Shown here one piece after another: positions 55,219 to 63,984 of a stretch of 64,000 bases of DNA; the first letter of the stretch is position 1; every line of letters starts with the position of its first letter. The notes below the pieces were generated by a model that saw nothing but the letters and a program-made list of their open reading frames with translations, did not search any database and had not been told where the DNA came from. The stretch covers positions 186,001-250,000 of the forward strand of contig JABXHN010000003.1 of the NCBI GenBank assembly GCA_013373635.1, in the 5' to 3' direction. The position numbers were made by a program, and so were the translations under genes. The DNA is from Flavobacteriaceae bacterium. Its GTDB lineage: Bacteria; Bacteroidota; Bacteroidia; Flavobacteriales; Flavobacteriaceae.

Positions 55219-55731
55219 ATGAAAACAAATATTAAAATACTACTTGGACTTTTTGTCCTAATGATTTCAGCAGAAGCAATGGCTCAATACGGTTATGGGG
55301 GTTATGGTTACGGAAGAAGAGATATGTATGGAAGAAGAATGTCAGTGGTTCCTAGAACCATGACAGAGATGAATAAAGAACCTGAAAATCTCACTGCTGA
55401 ACAAATAGTGGAACAACAAATGCCTGCTTTTAAAGAAGCTTTAGGATTAACGGTGTTTGAAGAAGCTATTTTAAGTACTGTGCTCACTAAATACGTTCAA
55501 CAACGTATTGAGTTACAAATATTAAAATTAGATCCTCAAAAGATGAAAGAGCAATATCAAATCATCCAAGAGAATCAAGAAAAGGAATTACAACAAAGTT
55601 TACCTCCTGAAAAATTTGAAGCTTATATGGAGCTTCAAGAAGAAAACTTTAGAAACCTAGATAAAAAGGCTAAAGAAAATAATAAGGAGAGCGGTAAAAA
55701 GAAAAATAAAAAAAAGAAAAATAAAGGCTAA
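55219..55731 (+). CDS. Secreted Gly/Tyr-rich and Lys-rich protein, unknown function
   Basis: 170 residues. Sec signal MKTNIKILLGLFVLMISAEAMAQ. The mature N-terminus is a Gly/Tyr repeat (YGYGGYGYGRRDMYGRR), the middle is helical with LTAEQIVEQQMPAFKEALGL and two long amphipathic helices, and the C-terminus is almost all Lys, Asn and Gly (GKKKNKKKKNKG). The middle is reminiscent of Spy/CpxP-type periplasmic helical proteins, which is only a resemblance. It lies 25 bases before the beta-barrel gene, so the two may work together at the outer membrane. Confidence 0.75.
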   Translation: MKTNIKILLGLFVLMISAEAMAQYGYGGYGYGRRDMYGRRMSVVPRTMTEMNKEPENLTAEQIVEQQMPAFKEALGLTVFEEAILSTVLTKYVQQRIELQILKLDPQKMKEQYQIIQENQEKELQQSLPPEKFEAYMELQEENFRNLDKKAKENNKESGKKKNKKKKNKG

Positions 55732-55756
55732 CACTTATTATTAATTAAAACACAGA

Positions 55757-58288
55757 ATGAAAAAACACTTACCTTTTTGGATTGCATTACTTATCGGATT
55801 TATTGGATTTGCACAGTCCTCACCTTCACAATCCCCTTCACAACGTATAATTACCATTAAGGGTAAGGTTTTAGAACAAGACTCAGAGATTCCTCTCGAG
55901 TACGCTACATTGATTCTACAATCAACTAGTGATACCTCAAAAGTATCAGGTGGAATTACCAACGAAAATGGAGTCTTTGAAATTGAAACTGCTCCTGGAG
56001 TTTACAATGTTATCATCGAATACATCTCTTACAATTCTTACAGAAGTGAAAATGTTCAGTTGAGGGCTGATATGGATTTGGGCACTATTTATCTCAGTGC
56101 TAACCTTGAGCAATTAGAAGAAGTTGAAGTTGTCGGCGAAAAAACAACTGTAGAACTCAGACTTGATAAAAAGATTTACAATGTAGGTAGTGATATGACT
56201 GTTAAGGGTGGATCAGTTACTGATGTTTTAGACAATGTCCCTTCTGTTAGCGTGGATGTTGAGGGAAATATCAGCCTCAGAGGAAATGAATCTGTACGTA
56301 TACTGATCAACGGAAAACCTGCGGCACTTTCTGGAATACCCACCGAGGCACTTAGACAGTTACCCGGAGATGCAATCGAAAAAGTTGAAGTAATCACAAA
56401 CCCTTCTGCTAGATATGATGCTGAAGGAACAGCTGGTATCTTAAATATTGTATTAAAACAATCGAAGACCGTTGGATTTAATGGATCTTTTACTTCTACA
56501 GTTGGTACTCCAACAAACTCTAGAGCTGGAGCCAACTTAAACTTGAGAATGAACAAGTTTAATTTCTTTACCAACACCTCAGTTAATAACGATGCAAGCC
56601 CAGGAAATTCAAATTATTTCCAACAGTATTTTGACAACAATGGACAAACGACTTCTTATCAAGAAGAAGATAGAAAGACGATCCGAGGTGGCCAAGGAAT
56701 AAACGCTAACTTTGGAATTGAATACCTTATCGACGACAAAACTTCGCTGACAAACTCATTCGTATATCGTAAATCTGATGGAGAAAACACAGAGGATATC
56801 GCTTTTAAAAACTTCGATGGATCGTTTAACCCAACATTGGAACGCGACAGAAACTCTGTTGAATCTGATAATAGAGAATCCAAGCAATACGCGATCAACT
56901 TTATGAAGCGTTTTGACAAAGATGGTCATGAGCTCAAAATCGATTACCGCTATTCCATATCGGAAAACCCTGAGATTTTAACGATCGAAGAAGTTGTTCA
57001 AGGAACAACAACCGCTGTGCTCCCAACTGAACAGCAATTCAATATTGGAGACGACTCATCTCAGCTTATTCAATTTGACTACGTGTTACCAATGGGTAAA
57101 GAAAATCAATCTCAATTTGAATTAGGGTACCGCGGAAACTTCCTCAATCAAACAACAGCTTATGATTTTGGACAACTAAACAACGGCACTTTTATATCTA
57201 ATCCCGAATTAAAAAATACCTTAGAGTACACTGAAAATATTCAAGCTGCCTACACACAGTTTGGAACAAAATTCAACAAATTAAGTGTTTTAACGGGACT
57301 TCGAATGGAACATACCGATATCATCATCGACCTAGTTGAAACAAACGACTACACCAAAAAGAATTATTATTCTTGGTTTCCGTCTGTATTTTTAGGACTT
57401 GACCTTAATGAAACCGATAAGCTGAACTTGAGCTATAGCAGAAGACTCAGAAGACCGAGAAGTTGGTTTATCAACCCATTCCCATCGAGATCTTCGAATA
57501 CCAACTTGTTTAAGGGAAACCCTGATTTAGATCCTACATTTACCAATTCGTTTGATTTGGGATACTTGAGCCGAATCAATAAGGTGATGTTGTCGTCGTC
57601 CATCTATTACAACATATCCAATAAAGTTTTCACCTTCGTGACTCAAGAAACGGGAGAAGTTGTAACCATTGTGAATCCCGATGATCCATCGAATCCTGTC
57701 ATCGTTCCTGTACAACTCAGACAACCCATCAATTTAGCTGACGAAGAGCGAATTGGATTTGAATTAACAGCTTCTTATTCCCCTAAAAGAAATTGGAGAT
57801 TTAGCTTGAACTTTAACTTATACGATCGCAAAACTACCGGGAATTTTACATACACCAATTACTTTGGAGAAGTCATTACTCAAAATTTTGACAATGAAAA
57901 TTTAGAGTACTTCACGCGATTGAGTGCAAAGTTATTACTCCCAGCTAAGATTGATTTTCAATCCAATATTATGTACCGATCTCCCTCTAGAAATGCACAA
58001 GGGACCTCTGAGGGAATGCTTTTTACGAATTTAGCACTTAGTAAGGACCTCTTTAAAGACAAATCCACCTTGTCACTGAATGTGAGAGATTTGTTTAACT
58101 CAGCGAAACGCGTCAGTGAGACTAGAACACTCAATGTGCTTACTCAAAGTACTATGCAGTGGAGACAACGTCAAATCAATATGACCTTTACCTACCGATT
58201 TAACCAGAATAAAAATCAAGGAAGAAGACAACGCAACTTCCAGTCTCAAGATATGCAAGGGGAAGGAATGGAATTTCAAGGAGAATAA
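55757..58288 (+). CDS. TonB-receptor-like outer-membrane beta-barrel protein
   Basis: 843 residues. Signal peptide (MKKHLPFWIALLIGFIGFAQ), then a carboxypeptidase-regulatory-like beta domain (about 30-115: KGKVLEQDSEIPLEYATLI), a plug domain (SVTDVLDNVPSVSVDVEGNISLRGN, PGDAIEKVEVITNPSARYDAEG) and a large barrel with aromatic strands. It belongs to the outer membrane beta-barrel group related to TonB-dependent receptors. No SusD-like partner follows. The tail is Gln/Arg-rich. Cargo unknown. Ends at a two-way terminator. Confidence 0.9.
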   Translation: MKKHLPFWIALLIGFIGFAQSSPSQSPSQRIITIKGKVLEQDSEIPLEYATLILQSTSDTSKVSGGITNENGVFEIETAPGVYNVIIEYISYNSYRSENVQLRADMDLGTIYLSANLEQLEEVEVVGEKTTVELRLDKKIYNVGSDMTVKGGSVTDVLDNVPSVSVDVEGNISLRGNESVRILINGKPAALSGIPTEALRQLPGDAIEKVEVITNPSARYDAEGTAGILNIVLKQSKTVGFNGSFTSTVGTPTNSRAGANLNLRMNKFNFFTNTSVNNDASPGNSNYFQQYFDNNGQTTSYQEEDRKTIRGGQGINANFGIEYLIDDKTSLTNSFVYRKSDGENTEDIAFKNFDGSFNPTLERDRNSVESDNRESKQYAINFMKRFDKDGHELKIDYRYSISENPEILTIEEVVQGTTTAVLPTEQQFNIGDDSSQLIQFDYVLPMGKENQSQFELGYRGNFLNQTTAYDFGQLNNGTFISNPELKNTLEYTENIQAAYTQFGTKFNKLSVLTGLRMEHTDIIIDLVETNDYTKKNYYSWFPSVFLGLDLNETDKLNLSYSRRLRRPRSWFINPFPSRSSNTNLFKGNPDLDPTFTNSFDLGYLSRINKVMLSSSIYYNISNKVFTFVTQETGEVVTIVNPDDPSNPVIVPVQLRQPINLADEERIGFELTASYSPKRNWRFSLNFNLYDRKTTGNFTYTNYFGEVITQNFDNENLEYFTRLSAKLLLPAKIDFQSNIMYRSPSRNAQGTSEGMLFTNLALSKDLFKDKSTLSLNVRDLFNSAKRVSETRTLNVLTQSTMQWRQRQINMTFTYRFNQNKNQGRRQRNFQSQDMQGEGMEFQGE

Positions 58289-58310
58289 ATCGAGAAATCG
58301 ATCCACAAAA

Positions 58311-58335
58311 AAAGGGGAGCAATTTGCTCCCCTTT
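58311..58335 (+). terminator. Two-way terminator after the TonB-receptor-like gene
   Basis: Arms AAAGGGGAGC / GCTCCCCTTT (58311-58320, 58326-58335) with a 5-base loop; A tract precedes. Shared with the convergent 55-aa gene. Confidence 0.88.
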
Positions 58336-58356
58336 ATGTTTTATATAGTTAACGAA

Positions 58357-58524
58357 TTAAGACTGTGCTTTTTTCGCAGCTTTCTTTTCTTTAAGACGTT
58401 CCACAATAGCACCACCAATCCAGTAAGGAACTACAAATGAAATTAAAAAAATCATCAACCAGAAACCAATGGTTACAATGGTTAAAAATGCTAAAAATCC
58501 TAAATATTGGTCAAATTCAAACAT
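58357..58524 (-). CDS. 55-residue single-pass membrane protein
   Basis: Small gene read from sequence: MFEFDQYLGFLAFLTIVTIG begins a hydrophobic stretch of two closely spaced segments (8-32 and 33-40) followed by a basic tail, VERLKEKKAAKKAQS. A perfect -7 box (TATATTTG, 58545-58552) lies upstream and a terminator downstream, so expression is likely. No known family recognised. It lies convergent with the TonB-receptor-like gene and back to back with fumC. Confidence 0.72.
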   Translation of the reverse strand: MFEFDQYLGFLAFLTIVTIGFWLMIFLISFVVPYWIGGAIVERLKEKKAAKKAQS

Positions 58525-58544
58525 GTCAATTTCTTTTATTGCTA

Positions 58545-58552
58545 CAAATATA
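58545..58552 (-). promoter_or_regulatory. -7 box of the 55-aa membrane protein gene
   Basis: TATATTTG on the minus strand fits TAnnTTTG; a TTG lies 21 bases upstream. Leader about 16 bases. Confidence 0.5.
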
Positions 58553-58615
58553 GTTTGATTTTACTTATTTGCACAAATGATTGCTAAAAAAATAGATTTT
58601 TTTTTAACGATGAGC

Positions 58616-58623
58616 TACCTTTG
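58616..58623 (+). promoter_or_regulatory. Candidate -7 box of fumC
   Basis: TACCTTTG fits TAnnTTTG and lies 28 bases before the ATG at 58651; no TTG at the expected distance. Confidence 0.4.
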
Positions 58624-58650
58624 TTAGTATACTAATCATTATTAAATATC

Positions 58651-60048
58651 ATGAGTTTTAGAATTGAAAAAGACACAATGGGAGAGGTTCAAGTGCCTGC
58701 TGATAAGTATTGGGGAGCACAGACCGAACGATCTAGAAATAATTTTAAAATAGGTGCGCCAGCTTCTATGCCTATGGATGTGGTATACGGCTTTGCATAC
58801 CTCAAAAAGGCAGCTGCCTATGCCAACTGTGAATTAGGTGTATTAGACAGCTCTAAAAGAGATTTAATTGCAAAGGTGTGTGATGAGATCTTAGAGGGTA
58901 AATTGGATGATCAATTTCCTCTAGTAATCTGGCAAACTGGATCTGGAACACAATCCAATATGAATGTCAATGAAGTGATTGCCAACAGAGCTCATGAACT
59001 CGCTGGTAAAAAGATTGGTGAAGGCGAAAAGACTATTCAGCCAAATGACGATGTCAATAAATCACAGTCTTCCAACGATACCTTTCCAACAGGAATGCAT
59101 ATCGCTGCCTATGAAAAGATTGTCAATGTAACCCTTCCAGGAGTAAGACAACTCAGAGACACCTTAGATCAAAAAGCGAAAGCATTTAAGGATGTTGTAA
59201 AAATTGGACGCACTCATTTAATGGATGCTACTCCCCTAACCTTAGGTCAAGAATTCTCTGGATATGTTGCACAGCTTAATCACGGAATTAAAGCTGTAGA
59301 AAACACTCTTGCTCATTTAGCAGAACTCGCACTTGGAGGAACTGCAGTTGGAACAGGATTAAATACTCCAAATGGATACGATGTTCTTGTAGCCAAATAT
59401 ATTGCAGAGTTTACTGGATTGCCATTTGTAACAGCAAAGAATAAATTTGAGGCTTTAGCTGCTCACGATGCGCTTGTAGAAAGTCACGGAGCCTTAAAAC
59501 AATTAGCTGTATCATTAAATAAGATCGCAAACGATATTCGTATGATGGCTTCAGGACCACGTTCTGGTATTGGGGAGCTCATTATTCCTGCTAATGAACC
59601 AGGTAGTTCTATCATGCCAGGAAAAGTAAATCCAACACAGGCTGAAGCAATGACAATGGTTTGTGCTCAAGTGATGGGTAACGATGTAGCAATTACCATT
59701 GGGGGAACACAAGGACATTACGAACTCAATGTTTTCAAACCACTAATGGCAGCTAATATTTTACAGTCAGCTCAGTTATTAGGTGATGCCTGCGTTAGTT
59801 TTGATGTAAACTGTGCCAGTGGTATCGAACCAAATCAAGCAGTGATTGACAGACTTTTAAAGAGCTCCTTAATGTTAGTAACAGCTCTCAACACCAAGAT
59901 TGGATACTACAAAGCTGCTGAAATAGCAAATGCGGCTCATAAAAACGGAACTACTCTTAAAGAAGAAGCAGTAGGTCTTGGGTATGTGACTGAAGAAGAA
60001 TACGATCAATGGGTAAAACCAGAGGATATGGTTGGAAGTCTTAAATAG
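58651..60048 (+). CDS. fumC: Class II fumarate hydratase
   Basis: TCA-cycle enzyme, interconverts fumarate and L-malate; iron-independent. 465 residues, normal length. Motifs: [33 protein letters not shown], the family signature [15 protein letters not shown], and the active-site region [16 protein letters not shown]. It is a single gene, followed by a T-rich hairpin. With sucD at the left end it gives two TCA enzymes in this window, but not in one operon. Confidence 0.97.
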   Translation: MSFRIEKDTMGEVQVPADKYWGAQTERSRNNFKIGAPASMPMDVVYGFAYLKKAAAYANCELGVLDSSKRDLIAKVCDEILEGKLDDQFPLVIWQTGSGTQSNMNVNEVIANRAHELAGKKIGEGEKTIQPNDDVNKSQSSNDTFPTGMHIAAYEKIVNVTLPGVRQLRDTLDQKAKAFKDVVKIGRTHLMDATPLTLGQEFSGYVAQLNHGIKAVENTLAHLAELALGGTAVGTGLNTPNGYDVLVAKYIAEFTGLPFVTAKNKFEALAAHDALVESHGALKQLAVSLNKIANDIRMMASGPRSGIGELIIPANEPGSSIMPGKVNPTQAEAMTMVCAQVMGNDVAITIGGTQGHYELNVFKPLMAANILQSAQLLGDACVSFDVNCASGIEPNQAVIDRLLKSSLMLVTALNTKIGYYKAAEIANAAHKNGTTLKEEAVGLGYVTEEEYDQWVKPEDMVGSLK

Positions 60049-60071
60049 ACATTCAAGCAGATAATCAAATT

Positions 60072-60094
60072 AGGCTCCTCAAGGAGCCTTTTTT
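60072..60094 (+). terminator. Terminator of fumC
   Basis: AGGCTCC (60072-60078), TCAA loop, GGAGCCT (60083-60089), then a T run. Same core as the next hairpin. Confidence 0.9.
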
Positions 60095-60120
60095 AGTTAT
60101 AACCACAAAGTATAAAGCAA

Positions 60121-60148
60121 AAAAAAAGGCTCCAAAAAAGGAGCCTTT
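60121..60148 (-). terminator. Terminator of the coiled-coil membrane gene
   Basis: AAAGGCTCC / GGAGCCTTT (60125-60133, 60140-60148) with an A-rich 6-base loop; on the minus strand it ends in a T run. Confidence 0.88.
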
Positions 60149-60168
60149 ATTTATTGTATTATGGTAGA

Positions 60169-61041
60169 TTATTTAAGAGTTACAGAAGCTGTTCCTAACA
60201 GTCTTAAGTTCTCGTCATAAGCATTAACCATATAGTTTCCTTTTGCAAAAGAATCTCCTTTTACGTAATCACATACATCAACTGTCATGTTCTCATAGTT
60301 GAACTCAGTCTTTTTAGAGTAGTTGATAGAAGCTCCTTCAGAGTTAGATGCAGATTGGCTGTTCATAACATTTCCAGAAGCGTCGATTACTTCAATATAA
60401 AAGCTACGTCCACCAGTATTAGCAATTGCGTTTTCAGCAACTGTAAAACAAACTTGTAAAGCAGTAGCAGATGATCCTCTTCTTGTTGCTTTGTAAGAAC
60501 CGTTAGAACGTTCTTTAACAGCAGATACTCCATAAGAGCTTAAGTTTAAAGCAGAACCTCTTCTTACAGCCTCAGCTAATTTAAGGTTGTTTGCTAATAA
60601 CTCTTCATTAGCATCAGTTTGTTTTTGTAAAGTTTCTAAAGTAGCATCACGCTCTTGAGTTAACTTTGCATTTGCTGCTTCTAATTCAGCAACCTTAGCT
60701 AATAACTCATCTTTTTGCTTTCTCAATACGTAGTAACGAGATCTAAATTTAGTAAGAGAAGCAACGTCTGCGTTCAATCCAGAAATAGAATCTACATATT
60801 TAGCGATTTCGTCTTTAGCGTTGTTTAACTCTTGGCTTAAAGAGGCATTTTCGCTAGAAAGTTGGTCGTAATCAGATTTTAAGCTGTTAAGATCTTTAAT
60901 TACCAACTCTTTTTCTTCTGTTAATCTAGCTTCAGTGCTTTGCTTAGTTACAAATAAAGCGATTGATAAAATCACAAATAAAGCTAAAACAACACCTAAA
61001 ATTGTTGTCGTCTTTTTTGAATTGTTTGTTCCGTTTGACAT
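60169..61041 (-). CDS. Membrane-anchored coiled-coil protein with beta-rich C-terminus, unknown function
   Basis: 290 residues. A short cytoplasmic N-terminus, one transmembrane helix (about 13-35: ILGVVLALFVILSIALFV), then about 120 residues of coiled coil (EKELVIKDLNSLKSDYDQL ... LEAANAKLTQERDATLETL) and a C-terminal beta domain (165-290) with two cysteines (QVCFTVAENA, DVCDYVKGD). Most of the protein should lie in the periplasm. Codon use looks like a highly expressed gene (many GCT, GAA, AAA). No family is recognised; a role at the cell envelope is inferred. Own promoter and terminator. Confidence 0.82.
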   Translation of the reverse strand: MSNGTNNSKKTTTILGVVLALFVILSIALFVTKQSTEARLTEEKELVIKDLNSLKSDYDQLSSENASLSQELNNAKDEIAKYVDSISGLNADVASLTKFRSRYYVLRKQKDELLAKVAELEAANAKLTQERDATLETLQKQTDANEELLANNLKLAEAVRRGSALNLSSYGVSAVKERSNGSYKATRRGSSATALQVCFTVAENAIANTGGRSFYIEVIDASGNVMNSQSASNSEGASINYSKKTEFNYENMTVDVCDYVKGDSFAKGNYMVNAYDENLRLLGTASVTLK

Positions 61042-61093
61042 AGTATTAATAATATAATTAGATTTAATTGAGTTTTTCTTTACAATTGTAAGG

Positions 61094-61101
61094 CAAAAAT
61101 A
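61094..61101 (-). promoter_or_regulatory. -7 box of the coiled-coil membrane gene
   Basis: TATTTTTG on the minus strand, 53 bases before the ATG; a palindrome lies just upstream at 61125-61141. Confidence 0.5.
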
Positions 61102-61124
61102 ATATTTATAATCCGATAATTAAA

Positions 61125-61141
61125 ATATTGAGCCTCAATAT
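61125..61141. repeat. 17-base palindrome, possible operator
   Basis: ATATTGAG-C-CTCAATAT is perfectly symmetric with eight-base arms. It covers the place where the -33 region of the minus-strand promoter would lie and is about 120 bases before the plus-strand promoter. It could be a binding site for a dimeric regulator; no regulator is assigned. Confidence 0.35.
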
Positions 61142-61257
61142 GAAACTCTTTTGTATATAATTATTGTGTTTTTTGTTTATAATTTATTGTGTATTTATTG
61201 TTTTATATTGATAATCAATTGGTTAATACAAAAACTTTCACAATATTATCAGCGCTT

Positions 61258-61265
61258 TATTTTTG
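61258..61265 (+). promoter_or_regulatory. Candidate -7 box of the UlaG-like gene
   Basis: TATTTTTG with TTT (not TTG) 19 bases upstream at 61236-61238. The leader to the ATG at 61336 would be about 65 bases. Confidence 0.4.
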
Positions 61266-61335
61266 TTATTTTTTTGAAAAAACCCTAAATTTAGAAGTAT
61301 TACCTCAAGGTTTTTCTATCAAAAACATTCAAAAC

Positions 61336-62094
61336 ATGATTTATTGTAAAAAAATAGCTTCTTTGACAAGAGTATTCTTGTTTTCATTCACCCTTTTGAT
61401 GAGTGCAAACGTTTTTGCTCAAAACTACAATTCTAAGGGAGTAGAACTGATTCCACTCGAACACGCTAGTTTGCTTTTAAAGAGTAAAAAGCTAACTATA
61501 GCTGTCGACCCAACTGGATCACATCATCAATACGAACAAAATATTGATTTGATACTCATTACAGATATTCACGGAGATCACTTTAATAAAGAGGTACTCA
61601 AAACCATAAGTGATTCAAACACCACTATTATAGCTCCAAAAGCAGTATACGATCAAATGGATGAAGAATTACAATCCAAAACCAAAGTGTTGAATAATGG
61701 TGAAAACTTTAACTATCAAAGAGTAGCCATAGAAGCCATCCCTATGTACAACCTAAGGGAAGAAGCTCTTAATTTTCATTCAAAAGGTAGAGGCAATGGA
61801 TATGTGGTTTCTATGAATAACCAACGTATTTATATCTCAGGCGATACAGAAGATATTCCGGAGATGAGATCTTTAGAGAATATAGATATCGCTCTTGTCT
61901 GTATGAACCTACCCTACACCATGACGGAGGCCTCTGCTGCATCAGCGGTAATGGAATTTAAGCCCAAAGTGGTAATGCCCTACCACTTTAGAGGAAGACC
62001 AAAGGTTAGCGATATTGATCTATTTGAATCTCTGATTACGGATTCATCGATTGAGGTCGTTCGATTGGATTGGTATCCCAATGAAGATTACTAG
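61336..62094 (+). CDS. Exported MBL-fold metallo-hydrolase (UlaG-like)
   Basis: 252 residues from the ATG at 61336, chosen because it gives a proper signal peptide (IYCKKIASLTRVFLFSFTLL then SANVFAQ) and a promoter lies 70 bases upstream; the open frame continues upstream to 61189 through AT-rich sequence. Metal site: ITDIHGDHFNKE, SGDTEDIPEM and PYHFRGRP. UlaG-like proteins hydrolyse lactones or phosphoesters; substrate unknown, location periplasm. Its end overlaps the ettA end by 4 bases. Confidence 0.86.
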   Translation: MIYCKKIASLTRVFLFSFTLLMSANVFAQNYNSKGVELIPLEHASLLLKSKKLTIAVDPTGSHHQYEQNIDLILITDIHGDHFNKEVLKTISDSNTTIIAPKAVYDQMDEELQSKTKVLNNGENFNYQRVAIEAIPMYNLREEALNFHSKGRGNGYVVSMNNQRIYISGDTEDIPEMRSLENIDIALVCMNLPYTMTEASAASAVMEFKPKVVMPYHFRGRPKVSDIDLFESLITDSSIEVVRLDWYPNEDY

Positions 62095-63785
62095 TCTCTG
62101 GTCAGTTTTTTGTACTTAATTCGAGTTGGCATGATTTCACCTCCGAGACGTTTCTTCTTGTTTTCTTCATAATCACTAAAAGATCCTTCAAAGAAATACA
62201 CCTTTGAATCACCTTCAAACGCTAGTATATGAGTACAAATACGATCTAAGAACCAACGGTCGTGAGAAATAATCACCGCACATCCTGCAAAGTTTTCTAA
62301 ACCTTCTTCCAAAGCGCGAAGGGTATTTATATCTAAATCGTTTGTAGGCTCATCGAGTAATAGCACATTTCCTTCTTCTTTGAGCGTCATCGCTAAATGC
62401 AATCTATTTCGTTCTCCCCCAGAAAGAAGTGACACTTTTTTATTTTGCTCACTTCCTGAAAAATTAAAACGACTGAGGTAAGCTCTTGAATTTACTTGTC
62501 TACCTCCCATCATGATGAGTTCTTGTTTATCGCTAAAGTTCTCCCAAATCGTCTTTTCAGGATCGATATTGCTGTGCGATTGATCGACATAGGCAATTTT
62601 GGCTGTTTCACCCACACTAAAGCTTCCAGAATCTGGAGTTTCTTCTCCCATGATCATCTTAAAGATGGTCGTCTTACCTGCACCATTAGGACCAATAATA
62701 CCTACAATCCCCGCCTGTGGTAAATTAAAATTGAGATCTTCGTAAAGCAATTTATCGTCAAAACCCTTTGATATGTTTTTGGCCTCAATAACATGAGTTC
62801 CCAATCGAGGTCCATTAGGAATATAGATCTCTAGTTTTTCGTCGAGTTGTTTTTGATCTTGACTCATCAACTTTTCATAGTTGTTCAAACGAGCCTTTTG
62901 TTTGGCGTGTCTTCCCTTTGTCCCTTGTCTAACCCATTCCAACTCTCGTTCCAAGGTCTTCTGACGTTTCGAAGCTGTTTTGTTTTCTTGAGCCAAACGC
63001 TTGGATTTTTGATCCAACCAGCTAGAATAGTTTCCTTTCCATGGTATTCCTTCACCTCGATCTAATTCGAGTATCCAACCTGCAACATTGTCCAGAAAGT
63101 AACGGTCGTGAGTTACCGCAATCACCGTGCCTTTATAAGAAGCTAAATGATGTTCCAACCAGTGAACAGATTCAGCGTCCAAATGGTTGGTAGGCTCATC
63201 CAAAAGCAAAATGTCTGGTTCTTGTAACAGTAATCTACACAAGGCAACTCTTCTGCGTTCTCCACCAGATAAAACACCAATCTTTTTATCTGCTTCTGGA
63301 GTTCTTAGAGCATCCATTGCAATTTCTAATTTAGTGTCGATTTCCCAAGCATTGGTAGCGTCTATCTGATCTTGAAGCGCCGCCTGACGATCCATTAACT
63401 TCTGCATCTTATCAGGATCTTCATAGACTTCTGGAAGTCCGAATTGATCGTTAATACTATTGTATTCATCTAAGATAGCCATTGTATCAGCTACCCCTTC
63501 TTTTACGACATCGATCACCGTTTTTTCATTGTCTAACTGAGGATCTTGTTCCAAATACCCAACCTTGTAACCAGGAGAAAACACAACGTCCCCCTGAAAA
63601 TTAGTATCGACACCAGCAATTATTTTAAGCAAGGTCGATTTTCCTGAACCATTGAGACCCAAAATCCCAATTTTAGCTCCATAGAAGAAGCTCAAATAGA
63701 TATTTTTTAAAACAGGTGTATTACTACTTTTAAATGTCTTGGTCACACCAGACATTGAAAAGATTACTTTTTTATCGTCAGACAT
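62091..63785 (-). CDS. ettA: Energy-dependent translational throttle protein EttA (ABC-F)
   Basis: Soluble ABC-F ATPase that binds the ribosomal E site and gates entry to the elongation cycle according to energy status. 564 residues with two ABC domains: Walker A GLNGSGKSTLL and GPNGAGKTTIF, signatures VLSGGERRRVALCRLL and LLSGGERNRLHLAMTL, Walker B LLLDEPTNHLD and LLLDEPTNDLD. The arm and P-site linker regions (TLERELEWVRQGTKGRHAKQKAR) are as in EttA. Downstream of a small CAL67264-like gene, 22 bases apart, probably one operon. Confidence 0.95.
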   Translation of the reverse strand: MSDDKKVIFSMSGVTKTFKSSNTPVLKNIYLSFFYGAKIGILGLNGSGKSTLLKIIAGVDTNFQGDVVFSPGYKVGYLEQDPQLDNEKTVIDVVKEGVADTMAILDEYNSINDQFGLPEVYEDPDKMQKLMDRQAALQDQIDATNAWEIDTKLEIAMDALRTPEADKKIGVLSGGERRRVALCRLLLQEPDILLLDEPTNHLDAESVHWLEHHLASYKGTVIAVTHDRYFLDNVAGWILELDRGEGIPWKGNYSSWLDQKSKRLAQENKTASKRQKTLERELEWVRQGTKGRHAKQKARLNNYEKLMSQDQKQLDEKLEIYIPNGPRLGTHVIEAKNISKGFDDKLLYEDLNFNLPQAGIVGIIGPNGAGKTTIFKMIMGEETPDSGSFSVGETAKIAYVDQSHSNIDPEKTIWENFSDKQELIMMGGRQVNSRAYLSRFNFSGSEQNKKVSLLSGGERNRLHLAMTLKEEGNVLLLDEPTNDLDINTLRALEEGLENFAGCAVIISHDRWFLDRICTHILAFEGDSKVYFFEGSFSDYEENKKKRLGGEIMPTRIKYKKLTRD

Positions 63786-63807
63786 AAATTTGGATAACTA
63801 TTTATTA

Positions 63808-63984
63808 TTAAACTCTTCCCTTAAGTGCATTAAACACCCATGCATTAGCAAAGAAACCTAATGAGACGGCACCGAATCCCCATCCGGCAATCTCATCATA
63901 TTTGAAAATTGCTAAGGCGGCTAGTAACAATCCCATAAAGATCATTATAAATGTAGCCCAGGCTAATACAGTATTTTTATTCAT
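63808..63984 (-). CDS. Small membrane protein of the CAL67264 type
   Basis: 58 residues read directly from sequence: MNKNTVLAWATFIMIFMGLL start, two hydrophobic segments (about 6-26 and 36-50) separated by FKYDEIAGWGFG. I recall this family as CAL67264, found upstream of ettA-like genes in flavobacteria; function unknown. The ettA start is 22 bases downstream. Its promoter would lie at or beyond the right window edge. Confidence 0.8.
   Translation of the reverse strand: MNKNTVLAWATFIMIFMGLLLAALAIFKYDEIAGWGFGAVSLGFFANAWVFNALKGRV

Noticed and set aside
56176-56577. A 133-codon open frame antisense to the TonB-receptor-like gene
   Set aside because: It is a shadow of the strongly coding plus-strand frame; no signal or family features.
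61189-61335. N-terminal extension of the UlaG-like hydrolase
   Set aside because: It is very AT-rich, contains the promoter box at 61258-61265 and would bury the signal peptide.
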